Source of the DNA: Streptomyces humi
Lineage (GTDB): Bacteria; Actinomycetota; Actinomycetes; Streptomycetales; Streptomycetaceae
Assembly (NCBI RefSeq): GCF_001005085.2
Contig: NZ_LBMU02000136.1
Coordinates: 1 to 64,000, forward strand
Direction: 5' to 3'
Length of the DNA stretch: 64,000 nt
The position numbers were made by a program, and so were the translations under genes. The notes under the pieces are model-generated. The model was not told the DNA's origin. It worked only from the letters and a program-made list of their open reading frames with translations, and ran no database searches. Numbering within the stretch: position 1 is the stretch's first letter; every line of letters starts with the position of its first letter. Below, one piece after another: positions 33,748-41,881 of this stretch.

Positions 33748-35364
33748 TCAGTGCTGGAGGCGAAGCCGGAGCCAGAGCAGCAGGGCCTCGTCGGGGTCCT
33801 GAAGGTCGATGCCGAAGAGTTCACCCGCTCGCTTGATGCGATAGCGCAGTGTGTTCGGGTGCACGTACATCTCGGCAGCGGCGCGTGTGCTGTCGCCCAG
33901 ACACCGCAGGTACGCGTAGACGGTGCGGGTGTACTCCGTGCCGTTGCGTTCGTCGTGCTCGCGCATCGCCTCCAACGCGTCGGGCTGCGCGGCGTCGAAA
34001 GCGTCGAGATCCGCGCGAAGCCGCAGGAAGAAGGACTCCGCGCGCACTTCCTGGAAGTCCGCGACGGCGTATTCCTGCCCGCGGTGGGCCAGAACGCCGA
34101 GGGCGGCCTCTGCTTCCTGGCGTGACCGCTGCACCGCGGACAGGTCGGGCGCGTGGCCGCCGATCCCGGCGCGCAGCCTGACCCCCAGCATGACCCGGAT
34201 GCGCTCCAGGACACCGGCTGCCAGCTCTCCTCCCACCGCGGCGGCTGTGGACGGGTCGGCCGGCAGCAGCGAGTAGACCACTCCGTCGAGTTGGACGGTG
34301 CTTGCCCTGAAGTGCTGGACCTGTGCACTACTGGTGATCAGCTCGATGATGTGAGCCATTTCCGGTTCGCTGACATCCGTGTCCATCTCCGCGTGCTCGA
34401 AGGCGACGACGACGAATCCCGCGTCGTGCGAGCCGAGCGAGCCGGCGTGGGGCAGGTCCTCACCGAGGAGCGCGCCGCGCAGTGCCTGTTCACGAGCCCG
34501 GCGCGCCATGTCGCGCGAATTGCGGTGCCGCAACAGGCGCAGCGCCGCGAGGTCGGCGGCGTCCCGCAGCGTCCGCTCTTCGCCTGCTCCCAGCCTGCTG
34601 TCGGCGTCGATGACCCAGATGGACCCCAGCATGACGCGGCCGGCCAGGATGCCGACGGCGAGGCGGGGCAGAGCCCCGTGCCCGGTGAACCGCACGGGCT
34701 GGGGGCGCTGCCGCAACCGGGGGTCGGCGTGCAGTGGCTGGAAGGCCTCCGGTACCTCCCGGCCCAGAATCCCCTGGCGCCGCACCTCGTCGGTGGGCTG
34801 ACCGGAGATCGTGGAGTACGCGATGATCCGGTAGCGGTCGTCCATGATCGCCACCGCGCCGCGCAACTGCGCGGCGGTCGCGTTGGCGAGGTCGAACAGG
34901 TCGTCCCATTCTCCGTCGTCGCTGTCCGTCGCGCCCTGTCCGGACCGGGTCGCGAGCACCGCCGAGAGGAGCGTGTCCAGATGACGCCAGTTCACCTCGT
35001 CGTCCGCCGCGAGCAGAGCGATGCCGTGCTCGTGGGCGAGAGCGCGCAGCTCGGTCGGGTCCTCCCCGTGGAGCTTGAGGACCAGGGCGGTGCACCGGTC
35101 GCGGGCGGCCAGGCGGAGGGCTGCCACGGCCTCGGGTGAGGAGGGGCGCATACCGATTCCGAACAGCATCGTGCCCGGGGCCGCGCTGACCGCGTGAGGC
35201 GGATCGAGGATCTCCAGCTCGCTCACCGGGACGTCCAGGCCGAAAGGGGCCTCCAGCGCCCTCAGCAGGGTGTCGCCGACCGCGTTCAGCAGTGACGCGA
35301 GCGTCGCCGAAGCCGGCGCTTCCACGACCTGATCCTCCGGGGCACGGGTCTCTGTTCGGGCCAT
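33748..35364 (-). CDS. PucR/CdaR-family transcriptional regulator
   Basis: A 538-residue regulator. It has an N-terminal PucR-like sensory domain (LEILDPPHAVSAAPGTMLFG), a central GGDEF-like degenerate domain and a C-terminal PucR helix-turn-helix: YTRTVYAYLRCLGDSTRAAA followed by MYVHPNTLRYRIKRAGELFG near residue 500. The ATG at 35364 is preferred because AGGAG ends 5 bp before it. It sits upstream of, and in the same direction as, the ABC transporter operon. Members activate catabolic genes; it is about 45% like the paralogue at 46842 in its motifs by eye. Confidence 0.85.
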   Translation of the reverse strand: MARTETRAPEDQVVEAPASATLASLLNAVGDTLLRALEAPFGLDVPVSELEILDPPHAVSAAPGTMLFGIGMRPSSPEAVAALRLAARDRCTALVLKLHGEDPTELRALAHEHGIALLAADDEVNWRHLDTLLSAVLATRSGQGATDSDDGEWDDLFDLANATAAQLRGAVAIMDDRYRIIAYSTISGQPTDEVRRQGILGREVPEAFQPLHADPRLRQRPQPVRFTGHGALPRLAVGILAGRVMLGSIWVIDADSRLGAGEERTLRDAADLAALRLLRHRNSRDMARRAREQALRGALLGEDLPHAGSLGSHDAGFVVVAFEHAEMDTDVSEPEMAHIIELITSSAQVQHFRASTVQLDGVVYSLLPADPSTAAAVGGELAAGVLERIRVMLGVRLRAGIGGHAPDLSAVQRSRQEAEAALGVLAHRGQEYAVADFQEVRAESFFLRLRADLDAFDAAQPDALEAMREHDERNGTEYTRTVYAYLRCLGDSTRAAAEMYVHPNTLRYRIKRAGELFGIDLQDPDEALLLWLRLRLQH

Positions 35365-35405
35365 GCTCACTCCTGCCGGGAGCGGGACATGTTTGTGCCA
35401 TTACC

Positions 35406-35431
35406 TCACTCAACCCCGCGCTCTTGAGTGA
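35406..35431. promoter_or_regulatory. Inverted repeat TCACTCAA-N10-TTGAGTGA
   Basis: Perfect 8-bp arms at 35406-35413 and 35424-35431, separated by 10 bp. It lies 42 bp upstream of the PucR-family start codon (minus strand), inside the region shared with the plus-strand dehydrogenase unit. The spacing places the arms two helical turns apart, as expected for a dimeric regulator. Confidence 0.65.
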
Positions 35432-35506
35432 AATCAACATAGCAGCCGGGGAAAGCGGGGGACACACTCGAACAACTGCATCCCGCAACCGTTTACGAGG
35501 AGCACG

Positions 35507-35779
35507 ATGACCGCGATGGGACCGGCGACCCTCGGTGTCGGCCTCGCCGCCCCCGCCCCGCTGTCCGGGCGGCGACCGGGGGGCTTCGTCGTCACGAGTC
35601 CGCCCGGCGAGCGGTCCTGGTCCTGGGCCCGGCCGTTTCCGTTCCCCGTCGGCGCTGTGCCGCTCGGGGCCGGTGTGCCGGGCCGTGCCGGTCGTCGTGT
35701 GCCGGACGTCGCACAGCTGGTGCCGGTCGTCACCGCGACCGCGCCCGGGTTGCTCGGCTCGCTGTCCGCGACCACGTGA
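35507..35779 (+). CDS. Doubtful small reading frame with good ribosome-binding site
   Basis: A 90-residue frame whose ATG at 35507 is preceded by ACGAGGAGCACG, a strong ribosome-binding site. The peptide, however, is Pro/Gly/Ala-rich with no recognisable fold. It may be a leader peptide, a truncated gene that kept its translation start, or chance. It lies directly before the dehydrogenase gene at 35933 on the same strand. Confidence 0.3.
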   Translation: MTAMGPATLGVGLAAPAPLSGRRPGGFVVTSPPGERSWSWARPFPFPVGAVPLGAGVPGRAGRRVPDVAQLVPVVTATAPGLLGSLSATT

Positions 35780-35932
35780 GCGGGTCGGGTGTCTCGTATG
35801 CCCCGGCGCCGCATGGATGCCCCACTCGCCCGGCGGCCGCCACTCGGGCTCGGCCCACGAGCCCCACTCGGTGCCCAGCCGACGTGCCGGCTCGCGACCG
35901 TCGGCCGGCGCGCACATCTCAGGAGAGACGAC

Positions 35933-38869
35933 ATGAAGAAACTGGCTCGGCTGCGTGCCGCGCTGCCCGGCGGCCGAGAGGCCCACGGAGCGGACGACTC
36001 TCCCGTCGCCACCCCGGAGTGGCTGCGCGAGGGGCTGGCGGCCGTGGTCGGCGCGGAGCAGGTGCTCTCCCGGCCCATCGACCTCGCCCGCTACGCCTCC
36101 GACGCGAGCCCGTACCGCTACCTTCCCCGCGTGGTCGTGATGGCACGCGACGCGGCGGATGTCGCGGCCGTACTGGGTTTCGCCGGCCGCCACGACCTGC
36201 CGGTGACCTTCCGGGCCGCGGGCACCAGCCTCAACGGACAGTCCCAGGGATCGGGCATCCTGGTGGACGTGCGCCGGCACTTCGCCGGTGCCGTGGTCGA
36301 GGAGGACGGCCGGGCGTTGCGCGCCCGCCCGGGAACCGTGATCGCCCGCGCCAACGCGCAACTGGCCCGGCACGGCCGGATGCTCGGTCCCGACCCCGCC
36401 AGCAGCGCCTCCGCCACCATCGGCGGGGTGGTCGCCAACAACGCCAGCGGAATGTCGTGCGGAGTGGTACGCAATGCCTACCACACGGTGCGGTCCCTGC
36501 GCGTCGTCCTCGCCTCGGGAACGGTCGTGGACACCGCCGACCCGGCGGCCGACGAGCACCTGGAACGCGCCGAACCCGCCCTTGCCCGCGAACTCATGGC
36601 CATCAAGAAGGAACTCGAGGCCGACCCCGCGCTGTGCGACCGCATCAGGACCAAGTTCGCCATCAAGAACACCAACGGCTATCGCCTGGACGCCTTCCTG
36701 GACGCCGACACTCCCGCCGGGATCCTGCGTGGGCTCATGGTCGGCTCCCAGGGCACGCTCGGCTTCCTCGACGAAGTCGTGTTCGACACCGTGCCCTTCG
36801 GCCGCCATCACGCCACCGCGCTGCTGCGCCTGCCAGGGCTGCACGACGCGGCTGCCCTCGTCCCCGATCTCGTCGAGGCCGGTGCGCACGCCGTCGAGCT
36901 CCTGGACGCTCCCTCCCTGCGCTCCACCGCCGGCGTCTCGGGAGCCCCCCGCTGGCTCGCCGAACTCGCCGAGGACGCGGAGGACGCCGCACTGCTGGTG
37001 GAGTTCCGGGCCGCCGATCCGGACGACCTGAGTGCCCAGCAGCAGCGTGCCGAAGCCGTGCTGGCCGCCTCATCGGTGCCGGTCATGGGGGAGTTCACCC
37101 GGGACGCCGCCACCGCCGGCGCGTACTGGCGGGTCCGCAAGGGCCTGCTGGCCGCCGTCGGCAGCACCCGTCCCCCGGGCACCGTGCTGCTGGTGGAGGA
37201 CGTCTGTGTCCCTCCGGGCCGGGTGGCCGACGCCGCCCGCGATCTGTTCCTGCTCCTTGGGTCCCACGGTTTCGCCTCGCCCATCGCAGGGCACGCCTCC
37301 GCCGGAAACCTGCACTTCCCGCTCATGCTCGACCCCTCCTCGCCCGAGGAAGTGAACCGCTATCGCACCTGCATGCAGGCAGTGGCCGACCTGGTACTGA
37401 ACACCTACGAAGGCGCGCTCAAGGGAGAACACGGCACGGGACGCAACATGGCGCCGTTCGTGACCCAGGAGTGGGGAGGCGTCGCCGTCGGGCTCATGTG
37501 GCGGCTCAAGGCCGCCTTCGATCCGCACGGCGTCCTCAACCCGGGCGTGATCCTCGACAACGACCCGGACGCGAACGTCCGCAACCTGAAGACGCTGCCC
37601 CCGGTCGACGCGGCCCTGGACCCGTGCATCGAGTGCGGGTTCTGCGAACCGGCGTGTCCCAGCCATGACCTGACCACCACACCTCGCCAACGCATCGTGC
37701 TGCAACGGGAGATGGCCCGGCACCGGGCCGAGTCCCCACTCGTGCTCTCCCTCACCGAGGACTACGCCTACGACGCGGTGGACACCTGCGCCGGGGATTC
37801 GAGCTGCGCGGTGAGTTGTCCCGTCGGCATCGACACCGGCGCCGCGATGAAGAAGTTGCGGCACGCCGGGCACGGCCCCCTCGCCGAACGCGCCGCGACC
37901 TGGGCCGCACGGCACTGGGCAGGTCTGGAAGGGGGCGCCCGGGTCGCCGTCGGCATCGCCCGGCGCACCGCGGACATCGCCGGAGACGCGCCGCTGCGCG
38001 CCGTCACCTCCGCGGCTCGCGGCGTACTCGGCGCCGAACTGATCCCCGCCTGGCTGCCCGAAGTGCCCCAGGCCGCCCCGAAGCGGTTGCCCGCCACCCG
38101 GCGGCAGACGGCACACGCCGTCTACGTACCCGCCTGCGTCAACCGGATCTTCGGCGCGCCCGCGGGCGAGAACGCGCCTACCGTGGTCCAGGCCCTCGTC
38201 ACGCTCGCGGAGCGGGCCGGCAGGCCGCTGTGGATCCCCGCCGACGTGGCAGGCACCTGCTGCGGCACCATCTGGCACAGCAAGGGCTACGAGAAGGGCC
38301 ACGCCACCATGGCGGGGGTGCTCGTGGAACGGTTGTGGCGGTGGAGCGACGAGGGACGGCTACCGGTGGTCATGGACGCCTCTTCCTGCTCACTCGGCGC
38401 CCTGCGGGACGTGGTGCCCCACCTGAGCCCGGCCGACCGGGACCGCCACAGCCGCCTGGCCGTCCATGACGCCGTCGACTGGGCCCAAAAAGAACTGCTG
38501 CCACACCTCACGGTCACCGACCGGGTCCCCACCGCGGTGATCCACACCACCTGCTCGATGCAGCAGACCGACAACGGTTCGGCCCTGAAGGCCGTGGCAC
38601 AGGCGGTCGCCGACAGCGTTGTCCAGCCGATCGCCGAGTCCTGCTGCGGGTTCGCCGGTGACCGCGGCTTCCTGCACCGCGAGCTGACGGAGAGCGCGAC
38701 CGCGCCCGAGGCGGACGAGGTCGGGCGACTCGACGCGCAGGCCCATCTCAGCGCCAACCGCACCTGCGAGATCGGCCTCCACCATGCCACCGGGGCGGCC
38801 TACACCTCGGTCATCCAGCAGTTGGAGCGAGCCACACGTCCGGCTCTGACGCGACAGCGCCTCAGCTAA
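35933..38869 (+). CDS. FAD-linked D-lactate/glycolate-type dehydrogenase with Fe-S and CCG domains
   Basis: A 978-residue fusion. Residues 40-270 are a PCMH-type FAD domain (FRAAGTSLNGQSQGSGILVD, then ASATIGGVVANNASGMSCG). Residues 280-545 are the GlcD-type cap (AGHASAGNLHFPLML, GEHGTGRNMAPFV). Residues 560-640 are a two-cluster ferredoxin domain (CIECGFCEPACP near 564, CAGDSSCAVSCPVGID near 618). The C-terminal part has two CCG motifs (GTCCGTIWHSKGY near 774 and SCCGFAGDRGF near 902). This is the Dld/GlcDF fusion type that passes electrons from D-lactate or another 2-hydroxyacid to the quinone pool. AGGAGAG precedes the ATG at 35933. Confidence 0.9.
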   Translation: MKKLARLRAALPGGREAHGADDSPVATPEWLREGLAAVVGAEQVLSRPIDLARYASDASPYRYLPRVVVMARDAADVAAVLGFAGRHDLPVTFRAAGTSLNGQSQGSGILVDVRRHFAGAVVEEDGRALRARPGTVIARANAQLARHGRMLGPDPASSASATIGGVVANNASGMSCGVVRNAYHTVRSLRVVLASGTVVDTADPAADEHLERAEPALARELMAIKKELEADPALCDRIRTKFAIKNTNGYRLDAFLDADTPAGILRGLMVGSQGTLGFLDEVVFDTVPFGRHHATALLRLPGLHDAAALVPDLVEAGAHAVELLDAPSLRSTAGVSGAPRWLAELAEDAEDAALLVEFRAADPDDLSAQQQRAEAVLAASSVPVMGEFTRDAATAGAYWRVRKGLLAAVGSTRPPGTVLLVEDVCVPPGRVADAARDLFLLLGSHGFASPIAGHASAGNLHFPLMLDPSSPEEVNRYRTCMQAVADLVLNTYEGALKGEHGTGRNMAPFVTQEWGGVAVGLMWRLKAAFDPHGVLNPGVILDNDPDANVRNLKTLPPVDAALDPCIECGFCEPACPSHDLTTTPRQRIVLQREMARHRAESPLVLSLTEDYAYDAVDTCAGDSSCAVSCPVGIDTGAAMKKLRHAGHGPLAERAATWAARHWAGLEGGARVAVGIARRTADIAGDAPLRAVTSAARGVLGAELIPAWLPEVPQAAPKRLPATRRQTAHAVYVPACVNRIFGAPAGENAPTVVQALVTLAERAGRPLWIPADVAGTCCGTIWHSKGYEKGHATMAGVLVERLWRWSDEGRLPVVMDASSCSLGALRDVVPHLSPADRDRHSRLAVHDAVDWAQKELLPHLTVTDRVPTAVIHTTCSMQQTDNGSALKAVAQAVADSVVQPIAESCCGFAGDRGFLHRELTESATAPEADEVGRLDAQAHLSANRTCEIGLHHATGAAYTSVIQQLERATRPALTRQRLS

Positions 38870-38916
38870 GCGGAAGGGGCACTGCCGGCAGACCCGTGGC
38901 GGCGGTGCCCCTCCTG

Positions 38917-40434
38917 TCACATGGCTTCCACGCGAAGGGCCAGCGCAGGACACCGTCGCACCGCGATCCGGGCTCGCGCGGCCAGCGCCGCGGGGATCGC
39001 CGTGGCCGACAGAACCGGAAAGCCGTCCTGCTCCATCCGGATCAGTTCCGGCACCACGTCCGCGCACAGCGCGTGGCCGTCGCACAGCGTCCAGTCGACC
39101 GCGAACCGATCGGCCGTCCCCGCCGCCGTCACCTCCGGAGCGGTCAACAACGGCAGCGCCCCCAGCACCGGCCGTCCGCAACCGGGCCCCAACAGGTGCG
39201 CCGTGAGGTCGTCCGCGAACGTCGACACGGCCGACACCACGAACCTCGCGGCCCCGTCCTGATGCGAACAGTCACCCCAGCGCCGGCTCCCGACCGCGGC
39301 CATGTACTCCCGCAGCCGCTCCATCGCCGGAGAGCCGCCACCGCACACGACATCGTCCAGAGCCGCCGTGATCGCCGACAGCTTCCGGAAACAGGGCCGG
39401 CAGCGCGCCGCCATCTCCGCTGCCGGACCGTGCGCCGCCCGCACCGTCTCTCCCAGCGGGCAGGTCTCCTCCGGGATCCGCACTACGGAGCCTGCTGCGA
39501 ACGTGGCGCCCGCGGCTTCGATTCCCCGGCGGGTCATCACAGCGGTGGCCGCCGCCTGGCGCCCCAGGAAGGCCCCGTGGTAGCCGCCGACCAGCACCGC
39601 TTGTCCGGCGTCCGTCCCGCAGCGCTCCAGAAGCGCGGGCAAGGGCGCGCCGAGCGGCGCTTCCACCACCGTCTGCGCGAGCCGTCCGTCGTCCGGGGCA
39701 TAGGCGGTCACCGTCGCCAGGAACGTTCCCGGCTCGTCTCGCTCCCCGATCGCCGCGAACCGTTCCGCGCCCGTCCGCACCGCGACCGCCAGTTGCGCCC
39801 ATGTCTCGGCGTTCGCAAGGAGCGTCGGCAGCCCGTCGAGTCCGCGTACCGTGGCGCCGCGTTCTCCGGTGAAGAAACGTTCCGGCTGCCGCACCACTCG
39901 TACCGGTGCTCCGCGGGAGCGCCGCCATGGTTTCCGTTCGGCGACCGCGGCCTGCACGGCGGCCGCTGCCGACGGATGGGACACCTGGACCACCACTTGC
40001 CTCGCGTCCAGAGCCGCCGCGGTCAACAGCGCGCCGTCAAGCACCAGATGCGGCGCGCCGCGGAGAAGCAGCTCGTCCTTGCGGCACGACGGCTCGCCCT
40101 CCGTCGCGTCGACCATGACGGCCGTCGGTGGCCCGCTTCGCCGGGTCGAGTTCCGGAAGGCGCGCACCTCGCGGTGGAAAGGGAAGCCCGCTGCACCGCG
40201 ATCACGCAGGGCGATCCGCTCGGTCAGCACGAGCAGGTCACGGAGTCCGAACTCCCCGGGGACAGGAAGCGGGCCGTGCGCCGCCAGGTGGGCGCGGTGG
40301 TCCAGGCGCTCCTGAGCGCGTCGCTGCCGCATGCCTGCGGTCAGGCGGGCCGCGTTCGGGCTGAGGGAGAGAACGGCCGGGGCGGGACCGGGCGCGTCGG
40401 TTCGTGCGCGACGTTGCGCGAACAGCGGTCTCAC
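38917..40434 (-). CDS. NuoF-like flavoprotein with C-terminal ferredoxin domain
   Basis: About 505 residues. The middle resembles the 51-kDa NADH-dehydrogenase subunit (LRDRGAAGFPFHREVRAF near 83, ATEGEPSCRKDELLLRGAPH near 115, TLLANAETWAQLAVAV). The Fe-S part is reduced (AARCRPCFRKLSAI, then WGDCSHQDGAARFV), and the last 60 residues form a Cys-X5-Cys...Cys-Pro ferredoxin (LCDGHALCADVVPEL, RCPALAL). I start it at the GTG at 40434: GGAGAGG lies just upstream and the GTG overlaps the previous stop by 4 bp. Similar proteins occur in Streptomyces next to redox membrane proteins. It is the last gene of the hpa-type operon and may shuttle electrons for it. Confidence 0.75.
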   Translation of the reverse strand: MRPLFAQRRARTDAPGPAPAVLSLSPNAARLTAGMRQRRAQERLDHRAHLAAHGPLPVPGEFGLRDLLVLTERIALRDRGAAGFPFHREVRAFRNSTRRSGPPTAVMVDATEGEPSCRKDELLLRGAPHLVLDGALLTAAALDARQVVVQVSHPSAAAAVQAAVAERKPWRRSRGAPVRVVRQPERFFTGERGATVRGLDGLPTLLANAETWAQLAVAVRTGAERFAAIGERDEPGTFLATVTAYAPDDGRLAQTVVEAPLGAPLPALLERCGTDAGQAVLVGGYHGAFLGRQAAATAVMTRRGIEAAGATFAAGSVVRIPEETCPLGETVRAAHGPAAEMAARCRPCFRKLSAITAALDDVVCGGGSPAMERLREYMAAVGSRRWGDCSHQDGAARFVVSAVSTFADDLTAHLLGPGCGRPVLGALPLLTAPEVTAAGTADRFAVDWTLCDGHALCADVVPELIRMEQDGFPVLSATAIPAALAARARIAVRRCPALALRVEAM

Positions 40435-40856
40435 CAGGACCTCTCCGCGGACGGCATGGACACCTCTACGGCGCGCTGGAACAGCGTGGACATCTCTACG
40501 GCGCGCCGGAACAGCGTGGCGTGCCAGGCGTCCTGTTCGAATGGAGTGCCCGGCCGGGCCTCCAGATGTCCCTGCCCGGGGCCGTACCGCGGCACGACCG
40601 CCACCTTCCCTGCGGGTTTCCGCCGACGATGCGACACGGGAATCGGTTCGCGCATGCTCGACGCGAGCGCCCCGAGACCGACCAGGAGCCGCTCGCGCGG
40701 GCCGGCGAACGGCGCACCGGTGGAGGAGAGCAGGGCGATCACGTCGCACCAGAGGTCGGCGAAGCCAAGCGGCGCGTTCGCCACCTTCCCGGATGCGAGA
40801 ACGACGGCGACGACGGCGGCGACCGCGGTCGCCGGCACGACTGCGAGACGGGACAA
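40431..40856 (-). CDS. Unrecognised 141-residue protein with hydrophobic N-terminus and 10-residue C-terminal repeat
   Basis: The TTG start at 40856 has GGAGGG 5 bp upstream and follows hpaD by 20 bp, so it is translated from the operon. Residues 3-21 are hydrophobic (LAVVPATAVAAVVAVVLAS), possibly a signal or anchor. The rest is basic and unfamiliar. Near the C-terminus LFRRAVEMST is repeated as LFQRAVEVSM, encoded by a 30-bp tandem duplication. It overlaps the NuoF-like gene by 4 bp (GTGA). It might be a remnant of a redox membrane partner, but I cannot show this. Confidence 0.55.
   Translation of the reverse strand: MSRLAVVPATAVAAVVAVVLASGKVANAPLGFADLWCDVIALLSSTGAPFAGPRERLLVGLGALASSMREPIPVSHRRRKPAGKVAVVPRYGPGQGHLEARPGTPFEQDAWHATLFRRAVEMSTLFQRAVEVSMPSAERSW
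40459..40518. repeat. 30-bp tandem duplication
   Basis: Two adjacent 30-bp units (40459-40488 and 40489-40518) differ at two positions. They encode the repeated decapeptide at the C-terminus of the 141-residue protein in frame. The near identity indicates a recent duplication. Confidence 0.92.
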
Positions 40857-40876
40857 GTGGGCCCTCCGGTCCGGCG

Positions 40877-41881
40877 TCAGCCGAGCCCGTCGGCGCCGAC
40901 CTGTACGGCCGACTCGTCGACGAGGCCGTCGGTCACCTGCTGGAGGGCGCCGTCCAGGTCGAGGACCGGGGTGGCCTCCTTGTACCAGGACTCGATGACG
41001 GCGTTGCCCCAGAAGTCGCGGCGGCGGTCGTCGTGGACGTTCCAGCGATGGGTCTCGTGGTCCGGGTCACCGGTGTAGTAGTCGGAGGTGTAGATCTCCA
41101 CCCGATGACCGTCGGGGTCGCGCAGATACAGATAGAAGGCGTTGGAGACGCCGTGCCGGCCCGGTCCGCGCTCGATGTGGTGCTCCTTGCGCAGCGCGCC
41201 GAAGATGTCCGCCGCGCGCAGCACCTGATGCGACTCGTGGGTGGCCACGCCCAGGTGGTGCAGGCGCGGTCCGGCCCCGCAGGTGAAGGCGACGTCGTGG
41301 ACGGTCTGCTTGCGGTACATCCAGGCCGCGTACAGCTCGTGCTCGTCGCCCTCGATGGTCTCCGAGCAGCCGAAACCGAGAGATCTGTAGTGGTCGTAGG
41401 CGGCCGGGATGTCCGGGGTGCAGATGTTGAAGTGGTCCAGGCGGGCGATCTCGGCGCCGTGGCGCAGGTCGTAGCGCTGGATGAGGCGTTCGGCGCGCTC
41501 GATGTCGTAGAAGAACTCGACCGGGAAGCCGAGCGGGTCGATGACGCGGACTGCGTCGCCGACGCCGGGGGTGCCCTCGCCCTTGGGTACGCGCCGGACC
41601 GTCCGACCCAGTGCGGTGAAGAACCGCTCCGCCTTGCCGACGTCCTCCGGGGTGCGGACCCGGTAGGCGATGTGGTCGAGAGCCGCCACTTCGGCATGCC
41701 TCAACACGAGTGAATGGTGGGTGAGTTCGTCCGTGCCGCGCAGGCAGAGGATGCCGGGGTCCTCGTACTGGATGTGGAAGCCCAGCATGTCCACCCAGAA
41801 CCAGCGGGCCGCGCCGAGGTCGGTGACGGCCAGCTGGGCGTAGGCGGAGCGGATGACGTCGGGTGCGTCGGGCAGGATCAT
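40877..41881 (-). CDS. hpaD: Homoprotocatechuate 2,3-dioxygenase (extradiol, type I)
   Basis: A 334-residue vicinal-oxygen-chelate extradiol dioxygenase closely resembling the actinobacterial Fe/Mn homoprotocatechuate 2,3-dioxygenases. Metal ligands are visible: His150 in RLDHFNICTPD, His209 in GPRLHHLGVATHE and Glu262 in RVEIYTSDYYTGDP. The block HIERGPGRHGVSNAFYLYLRD (shortened here) and WNVHDDRRRDFWGNAVIESWY near the C-terminus are family-specific. It cleaves 3,4-dihydroxyphenylacetate to 5-carboxymethyl-2-hydroxymuconate semialdehyde, the substrate of the preceding dehydrogenase, whose stop overlaps its start by 1 bp (TGATG). Confidence 0.92.
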   Translation of the reverse strand: MILPDAPDVIRSAYAQLAVTDLGAARWFWVDMLGFHIQYEDPGILCLRGTDELTHHSLVLRHAEVAALDHIAYRVRTPEDVGKAERFFTALGRTVRRVPKGEGTPGVGDAVRVIDPLGFPVEFFYDIERAERLIQRYDLRHGAEIARLDHFNICTPDIPAAYDHYRSLGFGCSETIEGDEHELYAAWMYRKQTVHDVAFTCGAGPRLHHLGVATHESHQVLRAADIFGALRKEHHIERGPGRHGVSNAFYLYLRDPDGHRVEIYTSDYYTGDPDHETHRWNVHDDRRRDFWGNAVIESWYKEATPVLDLDGALQQVTDGLVDESAVQVGADGLG

